The notes under the pieces are model-generated. The model had not been told where the DNA came from, did no database searches, and worked only from the letters and a program-made list of their open reading frames with translations. Position numbers and translations under genes: made by a program. Positions 1 through 8,900 of a DNA stretch of 32,429 nt are shown here, one piece after another (position 1 is the first letter of the stretch; each line of letters begins with the position of its first letter). Source of the stretch: an uncultured Bacillus sp. (lineage in GTDB: Bacteria; Bacillota; Bacilli; Bacillales_B; DSM-18226); contig NZ_CAMLDX010000034.1 of assembly GCF_946478885.1 (NCBI RefSeq), positions 1 through 32,429 on the forward strand, in the 5' to 3' direction.

Positions 1-55
1 TTGATGGAATATTTTCCTTTAGTGGGATATTTGCCTTTGATGGAATATTTTCCTT
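1..55 (-). repeat. Short tandem repeat in the safA tail
   Basis: A 19-base unit (ttgatggaatattttcctt on the plus strand) occurs at 1-19 and again at 37-55, with a related unit between. It encodes the repeated ENIPSK/NIPLK peptide. The array continues past the window edge, so copy number is unknown. Confidence 0.6.
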
Positions 56-310
56 CGGCAACTCTTTTATATACTCTTTTTTCGGCATTTCTTTTTTTGT
101 ACCCATGTTGATTTTCGTACCCGTTCCCGCGACAGGTGCCTCTTTCTTTATATGGCCTCCCCCTGTCGGGACTTTTATTTTCATACCGGGCATAATCATA
201 TCAGGATTACTAAGCTGAGAATTCATTTTTTTCAGCTCTTCAAAATTCACGCCGTACTTCTTGGCAATCTTCCAAAGAGTATCCCCTTTCTGTACGATAT
301 GGATCTTCAC
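1..310 (-). CDS. safA: SafA spore coat assembly protein, N-terminal part (LysM domain), cut by window edge
   Basis: The translation begins VKIHIVQKGDTLWKIAKKYG and forms one LysM peptidoglycan-binding domain over about residues 1-50, ending near MIMPGMKIKVP. This is the arrangement at the start of B. subtilis SafA, the morphogenetic protein that anchors the inner coat at the cortex/coat boundary. The GTG start at 310 is chosen because GGAGGGG lies at a good distance upstream and the reading frame matches the family start. After the LysM domain comes a lysine/proline-rich tail with a short repeat (ENIPSK / ANIPLK / ENIPSK) that runs off the window, so at least half of the protein is missing. 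The location directly downstream of nadA matches B. subtilis. A sigma-E-type promoter precedes it. The LysM call is certain; the SafA name rests on LysM sequence plus synteny. Confidence 0.88.
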   Translation of the reverse strand, partial: MKIHIVQKGDTLWKIAKKYGVNFEELKKMNSQLSNPDMIMPGMKIKVPTGGGHIKKEAPVAGTGTKINMGTKKEMPKKEYIKELPKENIPSKANIPLKENIPS

Positions 311-384
311 TCTGATTTCCCCTCCTATGCGTAAGTCCATACATTCTATGTTGAATTGGGCAAATTGCTAACAGACTTCATAAA

Positions 385-413
385 AATTTATGCTTCATTT
401 AGGTTAAATATGT
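385..413 (-). promoter_or_regulatory. Sigma-E-type promoter for safA
   Basis: On the minus strand ACATATT (413-407) is followed by a 14-base spacer and CATAAATT (392-385). This agrees with the sigma-E consensus (ATATT, about 14 bases, CATAnAnT). It lies about 75 bases upstream of the safA start. B. subtilis safA is known to be transcribed by sigma-E in the mother cell, which supports the call. Confidence 0.7.
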
Positions 414-510
414 TTTGCATTCTGTATTCCCGAATTTAACTTAAGTCTGGATACATATTTCTTCATATGAATAATTTTTCCATTACATTCGTTCCTACCA
501 TCTTCAAATA

Positions 511-558
511 CGTAAAAAAACAGAGATTTCAAAAGAACGTCTCTTCTCAAATCTCTGT
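511..558 (-). terminator. Rho-independent terminator of the nadB-nadC-nadA operon
   Basis: A perfect 10-bp stem (acagagattt at 520-529 pairing with aaatctctgt at 549-558) with a 19-base loop is followed on the minus strand by a run of seven T's. It starts 12 bases after the nadA stop codon. Confidence 0.85.
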
Positions 559-569
559 CTATATATGCT

Positions 570-1670
570 TTATTTTTTTTGCAGCATTCTATCTAAAGCT
601 AGCTTTGCCTTTTTGGCAACCTCTTTGTCAACTGTAACAATATTGTTCATTTCTCCTTGTTCAATGGAATCCAAACACCAAGCAAGGTGCGGAAGATTAA
701 TTCGATTCATCGTCAAGCAGGCACACATATATGGATTCAATGAAATGATATGGCGTTCCGGATATTTTTTAATAATTCGGTTCACTAAGTTCATTTCTGT
801 GCCAATCGCCCAGGCAATTTCAGGGTCTGAGTTTTCAATTGTCTGAATGATATAGTTTGTAGAACCGGCCATATCGCTTAAGGCTACTACTTCCCGGCTG
901 CATTCAGGGTGAACGATAATCTTCATATCAGGATACTTTCTCCTGACATCTTGGACATTTTCCACGGTAAAATTCTCATGCACAGCACAATGCCCTTTCC
1001 ATAATATCACCTTTACCTTCTCTAACGGGCCATCAAAAATTAGTCTATGCTCAATCGGGTCCCATTCTGCCATTTCATCTAATGAAATCCCCAAATTATA
1101 AGCTGTATTGCGCCCTAAGTGCCGATCCGGAAGAAATAATAATCTTTCTTTTTGCTCCAGTGCCCATGCCACCATTTTTTCCGCATTCGAGGAAGTCACG
1201 GTTGCTCCGCCATGTTCACCAACAAATGCCTTAATCGCAGCGGTGGAATTGATATATGTTAATGGGAGAATCGTGTCTCCATACAATTCAGTCAATTCAT
1301 TCCATGCTCTTTCTGTCTGATAAATATTGGCCATATCTGCCATGGAACAGCCGGCGCGCATGTCAGGCAGGATAACTTTCTGCTTATCTGTTGTTAATAT
1401 GTCCGCGGTTTCCGCCATAAAATGGACTCCGCAGAATACGATATATTCAGCATCACGATTTTTAGCTGATATCTGTGCTAATACTAAAGAGTCTCCTGTC
1501 GCATCAGCAAATTGAATAACCTCATCCTTCTGATAGTGATGTCCTGGAATAAAAAGTCTCTTGCCTAACTTTCCTTTTATTTCTTTCACTTTATTTTCTA
1601 ATTCTTCAGTTGACATTTGATTGTATTTTTCAGGTATTACTGTATTCATTACCGACTGAAATATAGCCAT
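570..1670 (-). CDS. nadA: Quinolinate synthase A
   Basis: Makes quinolinate from iminoaspartate and dihydroxyacetone phosphate, the second step of de novo NAD synthesis, using an oxygen-sensitive [4Fe-4S] cluster. The protein is 366 residues, close to B. subtilis NadA (368), and collinear with it. The three cluster ligands are at C108 (RAGCSM), C228 (KGHCAV) and C318 (MCACLTMN). The substrate-site motifs [18 protein letters not shown] and HPECS are intact. ATG start with AGGGTGAGGGG just upstream. It is the last gene of nadB-nadC-nadA, 28 bases after nadC and followed by a terminator. The cysteine desulfurase needed for its cluster is encoded divergently by nifS. Confidence 0.97.
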   Translation of the reverse strand: MAIFQSVMNTVIPEKYNQMSTEELENKVKEIKGKLGKRLFIPGHHYQKDEVIQFADATGDSLVLAQISAKNRDAEYIVFCGVHFMAETADILTTDKQKVILPDMRAGCSMADMANIYQTERAWNELTELYGDTILPLTYINSTAAIKAFVGEHGGATVTSSNAEKMVAWALEQKERLLFLPDRHLGRNTAYNLGISLDEMAEWDPIEHRLIFDGPLEKVKVILWKGHCAVHENFTVENVQDVRRKYPDMKIIVHPECSREVVALSDMAGSTNYIIQTIENSDPEIAWAIGTEMNLVNRIIKKYPERHIISLNPYMCACLTMNRINLPHLAWCLDSIEQGEMNNIVTVDKEVAKKAKLALDRMLQKK

Positions 1671-1698
1671 GTACCCCTCACCCTTTTATCTTTAGTTT

Positions 1699-2544
1699 CT
1701 ACACGACTTTTACTTTGACACTGATATCGAGTGATTTAACAGTATGTGTTAAATAACCGAGTGAAATCACATCGACCATTGTATCTCTGTAGCCTGCCAA
1801 AATTGAAAGATTGATCCCCCCGGAAGCCTCTGTTACAATTCCTTCAGGAACAAGTTTATTCCATTCTTTGATTTCCGCAGGAGTACGGTTATCAAACATA
1901 ATCACATCGGCTTTTGCCGCAACGGCTTCACGTACTTGCTCTTCCGTTTCTACTTCTACTTCGATTTTAACCATATGACCAAGCTGCGCACGCGCTTTTT
2001 CTACTGCCTTTGTAATAGAACCGGCAAAAGAAATATGATTATCCTTAATCATGACAGCATCATACAAACCAAATCGATGATTAAATCCTCCACCTGCTGT
2101 AACGGCATATTTTTCCAGCATCCGCAGACCCGGGGTAGTTTTCCTTGTATCAACGATTTTTATGGACGGATTATTCAAGGTTTCAACTGCTTTTCTTGTT
2201 TGTGTGGCAATTCCGCTCATTCGCTGAATAAGATTCAAAACAACACGTTCACCTGATAACAGGCTTGTCACATTTCCTTTTACTGCTGCAAAGGTTTGCC
2301 CTATCTCAATCCAGTCGCCATCCTTTACCCGAAATTGTACCTCAGCTTCCGGATCTAAAATGGAGAAACCGGTGCGAATGACTTCCTCCCCGCAGAAAAT
2401 CCCGTTTTCCTTGGCAATAAATACTATTTCTCCTTTTTGCTCACAGCCAAATATTAATTCACTAGATACATCTCTATCACCGATATCTTCCAGAAAAAAC
2501 TGTTCCAGCAACAGGCGCAGTTTCACTTTGTTCAATTCGCTCAC
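1699..2544 (-). CDS. nadC: Nicotinate-nucleotide pyrophosphorylase (quinolinate phosphoribosyltransferase)
   Basis: Converts quinolinate and PRPP to nicotinate mononucleotide, CO2 and pyrophosphate. Family motifs are clear: FFLEDIGDRD near the N-terminus, LLSGERVVLNLIQRMSGIAT, DTRKTTPGLR, HRFGLYDAVMIKDNH and EASGGI, ending VKSLDISVKV. Length is 281 residues from the GTG at 2544. An in-frame TTG at 2535 has better spacing from the AAGGGTGAG ribosome site and gives MNKVKLRLLLEQFFLEDIG, closer to the B. subtilis start, so the true protein may be 278 residues. The 5' end lies inside the end of nadB by 59 to 68 bases, which suggests translational coupling. Confidence 0.95.
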   Translation of the reverse strand: MSELNKVKLRLLLEQFFLEDIGDRDVSSELIFGCEQKGEIVFIAKENGIFCGEEVIRTGFSILDPEAEVQFRVKDGDWIEIGQTFAAVKGNVTSLLSGERVVLNLIQRMSGIATQTRKAVETLNNPSIKIVDTRKTTPGLRMLEKYAVTAGGGFNHRFGLYDAVMIKDNHISFAGSITKAVEKARAQLGHMVKIEVEVETEEQVREAVAAKADVIMFDNRTPAEIKEWNKLVPEGIVTEASGGINLSILAGYRDTMVDVISLGYLTHTVKSLDISVKVKVV

Positions 2545-4066
2545 CCTTTATATGTTGAATAATTTGTTTTTTCTCCCAGTTTGCATCTTCATCCGGATAG
2601 TCCAATCGAAGATGTCCTCCGCGGCTTTCTGTTCTTTTCAGGGCCGCCTTTGTGACAAGCCAAGAACAAATTAACATCGATACTTTATTTAGTTCTTCCA
2701 ATGTTAAACCTTCCAGATCTGCTTTTACCCATTGCTCAACATCATAGCCTTTCAGAAAATCTAATTGTCTCTCGAGGCTTTCCTTTGTACGAACAATTCC
2801 TACCCTATCCATCATAGTAGATTTTGTCAGTTCAATGTCTGGCAGATTCTTAGCAGGCGGTGCTGCTTTTGCCTGACAACAACAGTTCTGGGGCTTTTTC
2901 ACTTTTACGGTATTTTTGTTAATAAAATCAGCCAGTCTGTTGCCAAAATATAGGCCTTCAAGCAACGAATTACTCGCTAATCGATTGGCACCGTGTACTC
3001 CCGTGCAAGCAGCTTCACCGATTGCATATAATCCGGGAATGGTCGTTTGTCCATTCAAATCGGTGCGAATACCGCCCATGAGAAAATGGCAGCCCGGCAT
3101 AACGGGTATCTTGCCGCTTTCTAAATCAATTCCATGCTCCATGCAGATAGAAGCAACAGTTGGGAATTTCAGCGCAAAATGATCGATTGATGATATATCC
3201 AAATAGACAGTATGTCCCTCTTTTAATGCATGATAGATTGTCTGGGCAACAATATGTCTTGGTGCCAAGTCCTTATACGGGTGAACACCTTCCATAATGT
3301 AAACACCCTCTTCGGTCACTAATTTGGCTCCTTCGCCTCTTACAGCTTCCGAAGCAAGGCCGACAGCTTTTCCTTCAGCTGAAATGAGTGTAGGGTGAAA
3401 CTGAATAAATTCCATATCTGAAAGCTCAGCACCTGCACGATAGGCCAAGGCAATCCCGTCACCCATTATCGTCTCAGCACTTGAGGTATAGCTATAAATC
3501 TGTCCAAGACCGCCTGTTGCCATGACAATATGCTCTGCATACACTTGCATTGTACTGCCGTCCACTCTTTTCACTTTAACGCCGACACATCTATTTTCGG
3601 CAATGATTAATTCATATACCGTGCTATTTTCCATTAGGGTCACATGATCCATTTGTGTTTTTAAAAAGTCAATCACTGTCTTTCCCGTTGCATCCCCTCC
3701 GCCATGAATAATACGCTTCTCACTATGAGCTCCCTCTAGCCCCAGCTTAATTTCTCCGCTTGAATCACGGTCAAACGGACAGCCATCCTTAATTAGCTCC
3801 TTAATTAGCTCCGGTGCTTCCTTTGTCATCATCGCAACTGTTTCACTGTTATTATGGTGGCGACCCGCTTCCATTGTATCCCGGTAGTGCTTCTCAGCAT
3901 GATCCATTGCTGAAAGTGCCACAGCAATCCCGCCTTGAGCTAAATAAGAATTACTTACTGTCAGTTCTGATTTTGTGAATATTATCACATGCAAGCTATG
4001 ATTTAGCTTCTTCGCTAATTGTAAGGCAGCAACCCCGCTGCCAATAATGATAACATTCCCTTGCAT
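2477..4066 (-). CDS. nadB: L-aspartate oxidase
   Basis: FAD enzyme that oxidises L-aspartate to iminoaspartate, the first step of de novo NAD synthesis. The 529 residues begin with a dinucleotide-binding motif (VIIIGSGVAALQLAKKL) and contain the NSYLAQGGIAVAL flavin-site segment, RIIHGGGDATGK, the active-site region EFIQFHPT, EAVRGEGAKLV, PRHIVAQTI, CHFLMGGI and GANRLASNSLLEGL. The C-terminal helical domain ends near SRGGHLRLDYPDED. ATG start with GAAGGGA upstream. First gene of the operon; its 3' end overlaps nadC. Confidence 0.97.
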   Translation of the reverse strand: MQGNVIIIGSGVAALQLAKKLNHSLHVIIFTKSELTVSNSYLAQGGIAVALSAMDHAEKHYRDTMEAGRHHNNSETVAMMTKEAPELIKELIKDGCPFDRDSSGEIKLGLEGAHSEKRIIHGGGDATGKTVIDFLKTQMDHVTLMENSTVYELIIAENRCVGVKVKRVDGSTMQVYAEHIVMATGGLGQIYSYTSSAETIMGDGIALAYRAGAELSDMEFIQFHPTLISAEGKAVGLASEAVRGEGAKLVTEEGVYIMEGVHPYKDLAPRHIVAQTIYHALKEGHTVYLDISSIDHFALKFPTVASICMEHGIDLESGKIPVMPGCHFLMGGIRTDLNGQTTIPGLYAIGEAACTGVHGANRLASNSLLEGLYFGNRLADFINKNTVKVKKPQNCCCQAKAAPPAKNLPDIELTKSTMMDRVGIVRTKESLERQLDFLKGYDVEQWVKADLEGLTLEELNKVSMLICSWLVTKAALKRTESRGGHLRLDYPDEDANWEKKQIIQHIKGERIEQSETAPVAGTVFSGRYR

Positions 4067-4097
4067 TTCCCTTCATCTACCCTTCCCAAGTTAACAG

Positions 4098-4109
4098 GTG
4101 TCTTGACAC
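4098..4109. promoter_or_regulatory. Candidate NadR (YrxA/NiaR) operator
   Basis: A perfect inverted repeat GTGTC-TT-GACAC lies between the predicted nadB -10 box and the nadB start codon. The repressor gene nadR is encoded in the divergent operon. In B. subtilis NadR represses nadBCA and nifS-nadR with nicotinic acid as co-repressor. The position over the expected transcription start fits a repressor site. Binding is inferred, not shown. Confidence 0.6.
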
Positions 4110-4112
4110 ATA

Positions 4113-4140
4113 TATTTACATAGATTTAAACTATTGACAA
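4113..4140 (-). promoter_or_regulatory. Candidate sigma-A promoter of nadB-nadC-nadA
   Basis: On the minus strand TTGTCA (4140-4135), a 16-base spacer and TAAATA (4118-4113) lie about 50 bases upstream of the nadB start, in the divergent nadB/nifS control region. The predicted start site falls on the palindrome at 4098-4109. Confidence 0.45.
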
Positions 4141-4253
4141 GCATTTTTTATTCTTTCCCATTTATTCGCTATAATCGTAAGTGAATCGTGAACACTAGGA
4201 CCATTAAAAAGCTCAATGTTATCAATTGGGGCAAAAAAAGCAGGTGAATACCA

Positions 4254-5393
4254 TTGAAATATTTTGATTACGCAGCAACGACTCCAATGGATCAAGATGC
4301 CGTTGAAGTATATGTGAAGGTTGCAACACAATATTACGGCAACACAGGAAGCCTCCATGATATAGGCGCGGCTGCAAAGGAAATTTTAGAGAATTGTCGC
4401 CAGGAATTTGCAAATATACTCGGTGTTGAGAAATCCGGCATTTACTTTACAAGCGGCGGTTCCGAGAGCAATTATCTCGGGATTCAAGCTTTACTTTCAG
4501 CACAAAGAGTTAAAGGAACTCCCCATATCATTTCCAGTATAGCCGAGCATTCTTCCATACGCAGTACTTTGGAGCTGCTATCAAGAGAGGGATGTGAAGT
4601 CACTCTTCTTCCCTTTAATAAAGAAGGGAGAATTGAGCTTGATACAATCAAGGAAACCGTTAGGAACAATACTGCTTTAATCGCTATCCAACATGGAAAC
4701 TCAGAAATCGGTACACTCCAGCCAATCGAAGAGATCGGAGAATGGTGCCGAAAGCATGAGATATTATTTCATTCCGATGCTGTTCATACATTTGGCAAAA
4801 TTAATCTGCACCCTTTTACCAAAGCCGTTGACAGCTTTTCCTTATCAGGGCATAAGTTTTACGGACCAAAGGGGAGCGGGGTTACTTATGTCAATCCGAA
4901 ACTGGCATGGAAACCGCATTATCCGGGTACGACCCATGAAAATGGCTTTCGCCCCGGCACATTAAATGTACCGGCTATTGCAGCCATGACAATTGCCGCA
5001 CAGAAAATGACAGGTCAATTAGAGAAAACATATACCGATGCAACGAAATTACGCCAGCTGTTTCTGTCAGAGATAGGTGAAGCGAAGAAGTACATGACGA
5101 TATACGGTTCCAATGGGACACAGCAATTGCCGCATACTCTGGCAATGAGAATTCATGGAGTGGAAGGCCAATGGACCATGCTTGAATGCAATCGACGCGG
5201 CTTTGCCATTTCAACGGGAAGCGCCTGCAGCACAGGTCTCAAATCCCCGTCAAAAACAATGACAGCCATGAATATACCGGATAAACCGGCAAAGGAAATG
5301 ATACGAATTTCCTTTGGACGTGACACGAAGGCACAGGATGTGGTTGATCTCGGTAAAACACTGATTCAAATAGCTGAGCAAGTATCCAGATAG
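4254..5393 (+). CDS. nifS: Cysteine desulfurase (NifS/IscS family) of the NAD locus
   Basis: PLP enzyme that moves sulfur from cysteine to an active-site cysteine persulfide; in Bacillus this paralogue is linked to building the NadA [4Fe-4S] cluster. The 379 residues show the PLP-binding pattern: H99 in AEHSS, the aldimine lysine K201 in SLSGHKFYGPKG, and the catalytic C325 in STGSACSTG. The TTG start at 4254 is supported by GCAGGTGA just upstream and by the family N-terminus MKYFDYAATTPM. It is divergent from nadB and 12 bases upstream of nadR, as in B. subtilis. Confidence 0.95.
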   Translation: MKYFDYAATTPMDQDAVEVYVKVATQYYGNTGSLHDIGAAAKEILENCRQEFANILGVEKSGIYFTSGGSESNYLGIQALLSAQRVKGTPHIISSIAEHSSIRSTLELLSREGCEVTLLPFNKEGRIELDTIKETVRNNTALIAIQHGNSEIGTLQPIEEIGEWCRKHEILFHSDAVHTFGKINLHPFTKAVDSFSLSGHKFYGPKGSGVTYVNPKLAWKPHYPGTTHENGFRPGTLNVPAIAAMTIAAQKMTGQLEKTYTDATKLRQLFLSEIGEAKKYMTIYGSNGTQQLPHTLAMRIHGVEGQWTMLECNRRGFAISTGSACSTGLKSPSKTMTAMNIPDKPAKEMIRISFGRDTKAQDVVDLGKTLIQIAEQVSR

Positions 5394-5405
5394 GAGGAAA
5401 GCAGA

Positions 5406-5948
5406 TTGACAGAAAGAAAGAAGATTCTTGGAGAGGAAAGGCGGGAGATGCTGCTTCATTTATTAAAAAACAGCCCACTTCCTCTAACCGGGAGTGAACT
5501 GGCAGAAGTAACGAATGTCAGCAGACAGGTGATTGTCGGGGATATGACCTTATTAAAGGCACGAAATGAACCGATTATCGCCACAAGTCAAGGATATTTA
5601 TATATCAAAAATGACTCGCCTGAACCAATCTTCGAACGAATCATAGCTTGTTCCCATCCTCCCGACCGAACAGAGGAGGAATTATATTTATTAGTTGATC
5701 ACGGAGTAACGGTAAAGGACGTCAAAATTGTCCATCCAGTATACGGTGACCTGACAGCATCCGTTCAGGTCTCAAACCGAAGCGAGGTAAAGCAGTTTAT
5801 AAATAAGATTAAGGCCACCAGTTCTTCGTATTTATTGGAACTAACAAATGGTATACATCTCCACACGCTCAGTTCTTCCTCGGAAAAAGCATTGAACGAA
5901 GCTGAGGAAGCATTAAGAAAAGCAAATTTTCTCATAGCCGGAACCTGA
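5406..5948 (+). CDS. nadR: Niacin-responsive transcriptional repressor of NAD biosynthesis (YrxA/NiaR)
   Basis: The 180 residues comprise an N-terminal winged helix (residues about 10-65, LTGSELAEVTNVSRQVIVGD with a wing near IATSQGYLY) and a C-terminal 3H domain (about 75-175). The three conserved histidines that name the domain, and bind metal and nicotinate, are in ACSHPP, IVHPVYGD and NGIHLH. TTG start supported by AGGAGGAAA overlapping the nifS stop region. Co-transcribed with nifS. Expected to repress both divergent operons when niacin is plentiful. Confidence 0.93.
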   Translation: MTERKKILGEERREMLLHLLKNSPLPLTGSELAEVTNVSRQVIVGDMTLLKARNEPIIATSQGYLYIKNDSPEPIFERIIACSHPPDRTEEELYLLVDHGVTVKDVKIVHPVYGDLTASVQVSNRSEVKQFINKIKATSSSYLLELTNGIHLHTLSSSSEKALNEAEEALRKANFLIAGT

Positions 5949-5991
5949 CAAATAAGCAGGTTTTCGTTGAAAAAATCTATCTTACTGAATA

Positions 5992-6041
5992 GATGGAGGG
6001 CTCATAAGGAAACGAATTCCTTATGAGCCCTCCATCATTTA
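5992..6041. terminator. Strong hairpin terminator between convergent nadR and pheA
   Basis: A perfect 20-bp stem (5992-6011 with 6017-6036) with a 5-base loop sits right at the pheA stop codon and 43 bases after the nadR stop. A T-rich tract follows on the plus strand, and a weaker T-rich stretch further out on the minus strand, so it probably works for both convergent transcripts. Confidence 0.85.
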
Positions 6042-6893
6042 TTTTGCCTGTATTTGATAATATGGGTAGCTACCTAATATTTTTACATGGCAGTCAAGTG
6101 CTTCCAATTCAGCTATAGCTCCTGGAATTAATATTTCATCAAGCACAGTATCAATATCAATGATAAAGAAATAGTTGCCGAGACCTGTCTTGGTTGGTCT
6201 TGACTCAATCTTAATCAAATTCAGTTTTCTCCATGCAAAAGCTGATAACACCTGATGAAGAGCTCCGGAACGGTCTGAAGGGAGTGTCACCATTAACTTC
6301 GTTTTATAGCCAACAAAGGTGGGAAGAACCGGCAGCTTAAGCGGCTGCTTCGATAAAAAAATGAAGCAGGTACTGTTATAAGTAAAGTCATGGACATCAT
6401 ACTTTGCAATGACGAGCCCATACTCTTCAGCAGCTAATTCATTGGCAATGGCTCCAATAGGCATGTCTGCATTTTCCGCTACAAACTGTGCGGCTGAGGC
6501 TGTAGAAGTCATGGTTTGTGTCTGAACACCCTTTAATTCTTGATGAAGAAACTTATGGCATTGTGCAATGGCATGTGAATGACTGTAAACGGCCGTTATA
6601 TTCTGCCAATTATTCAATTGATTCGGATGAACCATCAAATGCTGGCGAATCGGAGCAGAGACTTCACCTCTAATCGGTAAATCCACTTCATGGATTAAAT
6701 AGTCCAATGTAATATTCACTGTTCCTTCCAAAGCATTTTCCAGCGGTACAACGGCTACCTCAATTTCATCATTAACTACTGCGTCAATGCAATCCGGTAT
6801 TGTTGCATAGGCAATAGCTTCTTCTCCCGGAAACATAGCACGTACTGCCAAATCAGTAAATGTTGCTCTCGGGCCTAAATAACCTGTTTTCAC
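6039..6893 (-). CDS. pheA: Prephenate dehydratase
   Basis: Converts prephenate to phenylpyruvate in phenylalanine synthesis. The catalytic PDT domain covers about residues 1-180 (GYLGPRATFT, VPLENALEGTV, YSHSHAIAQC). The regulatory ACT domain (about 195-275) has the phenylalanine-binding GALH and ESRPTKTGLGNYFF motifs. The GTG at 6893 is chosen over the upstream start at 6932 because GGGGAG lies 7 bases before it and the protein then matches B. subtilis PheA (284 residues here). The normally conserved catalytic TRF triplet reads T175-C176-F177, an Arg-to-Cys change. pheA is separated from pheB by about 200 bases, unlike the tight spacing in B. subtilis. Confidence 0.95.
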   Translation of the reverse strand: MKTGYLGPRATFTDLAVRAMFPGEEAIAYATIPDCIDAVVNDEIEVAVVPLENALEGTVNITLDYLIHEVDLPIRGEVSAPIRQHLMVHPNQLNNWQNITAVYSHSHAIAQCHKFLHQELKGVQTQTMTSTASAAQFVAENADMPIGAIANELAAEEYGLVIAKYDVHDFTYNSTCFIFLSKQPLKLPVLPTFVGYKTKLMVTLPSDRSGALHQVLSAFAWRKLNLIKIESRPTKTGLGNYFFIIDIDTVLDEILIPGAIAELEALDCHVKILGSYPYYQIQAK

Positions 6894-7066
6894 AATCTTT
6901 TCTCCCCATTGTCTATTTTTTCGTATAACCACTACTTTACCACTTATTATTCTTTATGTATATATGAAAAGAGCCTTCACGCTTTATTTCAAGGCAATAA
7001 CAGAGAGATGCATCCTTACCGTACATCATCATGCTGTATATACCCCATTTGGGCAATGAAAAGCAG

Positions 7067-7110
7067 AAAAAAAGGGCTAAATTCAGGTACGTGTCACTCA
7101 CGCACCTGAA
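7067..7110 (-). terminator. Possible terminator or attenuator between pheB and pheA
   Basis: A 12-bp inverted repeat with one mismatch (7082-7093 with 7099-7110, 5-base loop) overlaps the pheB stop codon. On the minus strand a run of seven T's follows 8 bases after the stem (7073-7067). The gap between stem and T run is longer than ideal, so termination may be partial. It separates the obg-pheB transcript from pheA. Confidence 0.45.
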
Positions 7111-7553
7111 CCAAGCACCTCTACTTTTTCGACAAACTCAAGTCTTCTGAGCTTTTCGAGCAATTCTTCTATATCCATTTCAATTCCTACTGTGTTCACC
7201 GATAACGTGACATTCGCCCTTCCTTGCAGGGGAATCGTCTGATGGATCGTTAACACATTACATCCGGATGCAGCCACGATCTGTAGAAGCTGTGACAAAG
7301 TACCTGAGCGATCCTCTAAATAAAAGAATAAAGTAATGAGACGTTCTTTCACAATCCTGTGAAATGGGAAGACCGTATCACGATATTTATAGAACGCACT
7401 TCTGCTTAAATCTACTCGCTGAACCGCATCCCAAACAGATTCGGCCTTTCCTCTCTCGATCATTTCCTTTGCTTCAAGTGTTTTCTTCATTGCTTCTGTC
7501 AGTACATCTTCTCGGACTAAATAAAATTTTTTATTCGATTTATCCTGCTTCAT
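7098..7553 (-). CDS. pheB: ACT domain protein PheB
   Basis: The 151 residues closely match B. subtilis PheB/YszB. An N-terminal helical part ([20 protein letters not shown], then [23 protein letters not shown] written here in pieces: [11 protein letters not shown] and [12 protein letters not shown]) is followed by an ACT domain (about 70-147) with [12 protein letters not shown] and [23 protein letters not shown] domains usually bind amino acids. The genetic link to phenylalanine synthesis rests on position next to pheA; no enzymatic activity is assigned. It lies 25 bases downstream of obg, so it is probably in the same transcript. Confidence 0.92.
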   Translation of the reverse strand: MKQDKSNKKFYLVREDVLTEAMKKTLEAKEMIERGKAESVWDAVQRVDLSRSAFYKYRDTVFPFHRIVKERLITLFFYLEDRSGTLSQLLQIVAASGCNVLTIHQTIPLQGRANVTLSVNTVGIEMDIEELLEKLRRLEFVEKVEVLGSGA

Positions 7554-7578
7554 TCTTCTCCCCCATTACTAAAGAAGG

Positions 7579-8865
7579 CTACTCAATGAACTCAAACTCA
7601 AATTCCAACAGCTTAACGGTATCCCCGTCCTTGGCTCCTCTTTCACGTAATGCCTCATCTACACCCATGCCTCGCAGTTGGCGGGCAAAACGCCTTACTG
7701 ATTCATCTCTGGAAAAGTCGGTCATTTTAAAGAGCTTTTCAACAGCATCTCCTAATAAAATAAAGCTGCCGTCTGGCCCCCTTGTAATTTCGAATTCTTT
7801 TTTGTCTGCTTCGTGCTTGTATAGAACATGGTGTGCAGCGTCTTCCTCTTCAGTCTGCAGCGGGAATTCCGGAGTATCCTCCAATTTATCGGCAATCGCA
7901 AATAATAATTCACGAAGACCTTTTTTCGTTAGGGCAGAAATCGGAAAGATCGGATAATCCTCCGAAAGCTTTTCCCTAAACTCTTCCAGATTTTCTTCTG
8001 CACCAGGCATATCCATTTTATTGGCAACAATAATTTGCGGTCTTTCTGTCAGACGTAAATTGTATTCTTCTAACTCACGATTAATCGTAATATAATCCTC
8101 GTACGGATCGCGTCCTTCTACAGAAGCCATATCGATTACATGAACAATAACTCTTGTTCGTTCAATATGCCTTAAAAATTGATGACCCAGTCCAACACCT
8201 GAATGGGCTCCTTCAATCAGTCCCGGCAAATCTGCCATTACAAAGCTTCTTCCATCCTCGGTTTCTACCATTCCTAAATTAGGAACGAGGGTGGTGAAGT
8301 GATATTCCGCAATTTTCGGCTTTGCGGATGACACAACCGATAACAACGTCGATTTTCCAACACTCGGAAAACCAACCAGTCCGACATCTGCTAAAAGCTT
8401 TAATTCGAGAATAACTTCCCGTTCCTGTCCCGGTTCACCATGCTCTGAAAGCTCGGGAGCCGGATTAGCAGGAGTTGCAAAACGGGTATTTCCCCTGCCT
8501 CCTCTGCCGCCTTTCGCGATAACGGCCCGCTGGTTATGTTCTGTCAAATCCGCAATGACCACTTCAGTTTCGGCATCCGTTACGACTGTTCCAGGGGGAA
8601 CCTTCACAATCATATCCTTGGCGTTTTTTCCATGCTGATTCTTAGACATTCCATGCTCGCCACGGGGTGCCTTAAAATGGCGATTATAACGAAAATCCAT
8701 TAAAGTGCGAAGACCTTCCTCGACTTCAAAAATAACATTCGCCCCATTACCGCCGTCGCCGCCAGCAGGTCCGCCCTTTGGAACATATTTCTCGCGACGA
8801 AAAGCAACCATTCCATTACCGCCGTCGCCGCCCTTCACATATATTTTCACTTGATCGACAAACAT
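7579..8865 (-). CDS. obg: Obg family GTPase
   Basis: Essential 50S-associated GTPase, also needed in Bacillus for the general stress response and sporulation. The 428 residues comprise the glycine-rich Obg fold (1-158, [20 protein letters not shown]), the GTPase domain (Walker A GFPSVGKS at 165-172, [23 protein letters not shown]), and the C-terminal OCT domain (about 350-428). ATG start with AGGAGG upstream. It lies 35 bases downstream of spo0B, the same pair as in B. subtilis. Confidence 0.97.
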   Translation of the reverse strand: MFVDQVKIYVKGGDGGNGMVAFRREKYVPKGGPAGGDGGNGANVIFEVEEGLRTLMDFRYNRHFKAPRGEHGMSKNQHGKNAKDMIVKVPPGTVVTDAETEVVIADLTEHNQRAVIAKGGRGGRGNTRFATPANPAPELSEHGEPGQEREVILELKLLADVGLVGFPSVGKSTLLSVVSSAKPKIAEYHFTTLVPNLGMVETEDGRSFVMADLPGLIEGAHSGVGLGHQFLRHIERTRVIVHVIDMASVEGRDPYEDYITINRELEEYNLRLTERPQIIVANKMDMPGAEENLEEFREKLSEDYPIFPISALTKKGLRELLFAIADKLEDTPEFPLQTEEEDAAHHVLYKHEADKKEFEITRGPDGSFILLGDAVEKLFKMTDFSRDESVRRFARQLRGMGVDEALRERGAKDGDTVKLLEFEFEFIE

Positions 8866-8900
8866 AAATTAGTATCCTCCTGTATCCGTAAAACAGCTTG

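Noticed and set aside
4134..4175. TTGACA (4134-4139) and TATAAT (4170-4175) as one plus-strand promoter for nifS
   Set aside because: The spacer would be 30 bases, far from 16-18. TATAAT may still be a -10 with a weak -35, and the TTGACA overlaps the minus-strand nadB -35.
7364..7957. Long plus-strand frame opposite pheB and obg (197 codons)
   Set aside because: Antisense shadow of two conserved genes; composition is Ser-rich and no family is recognised.
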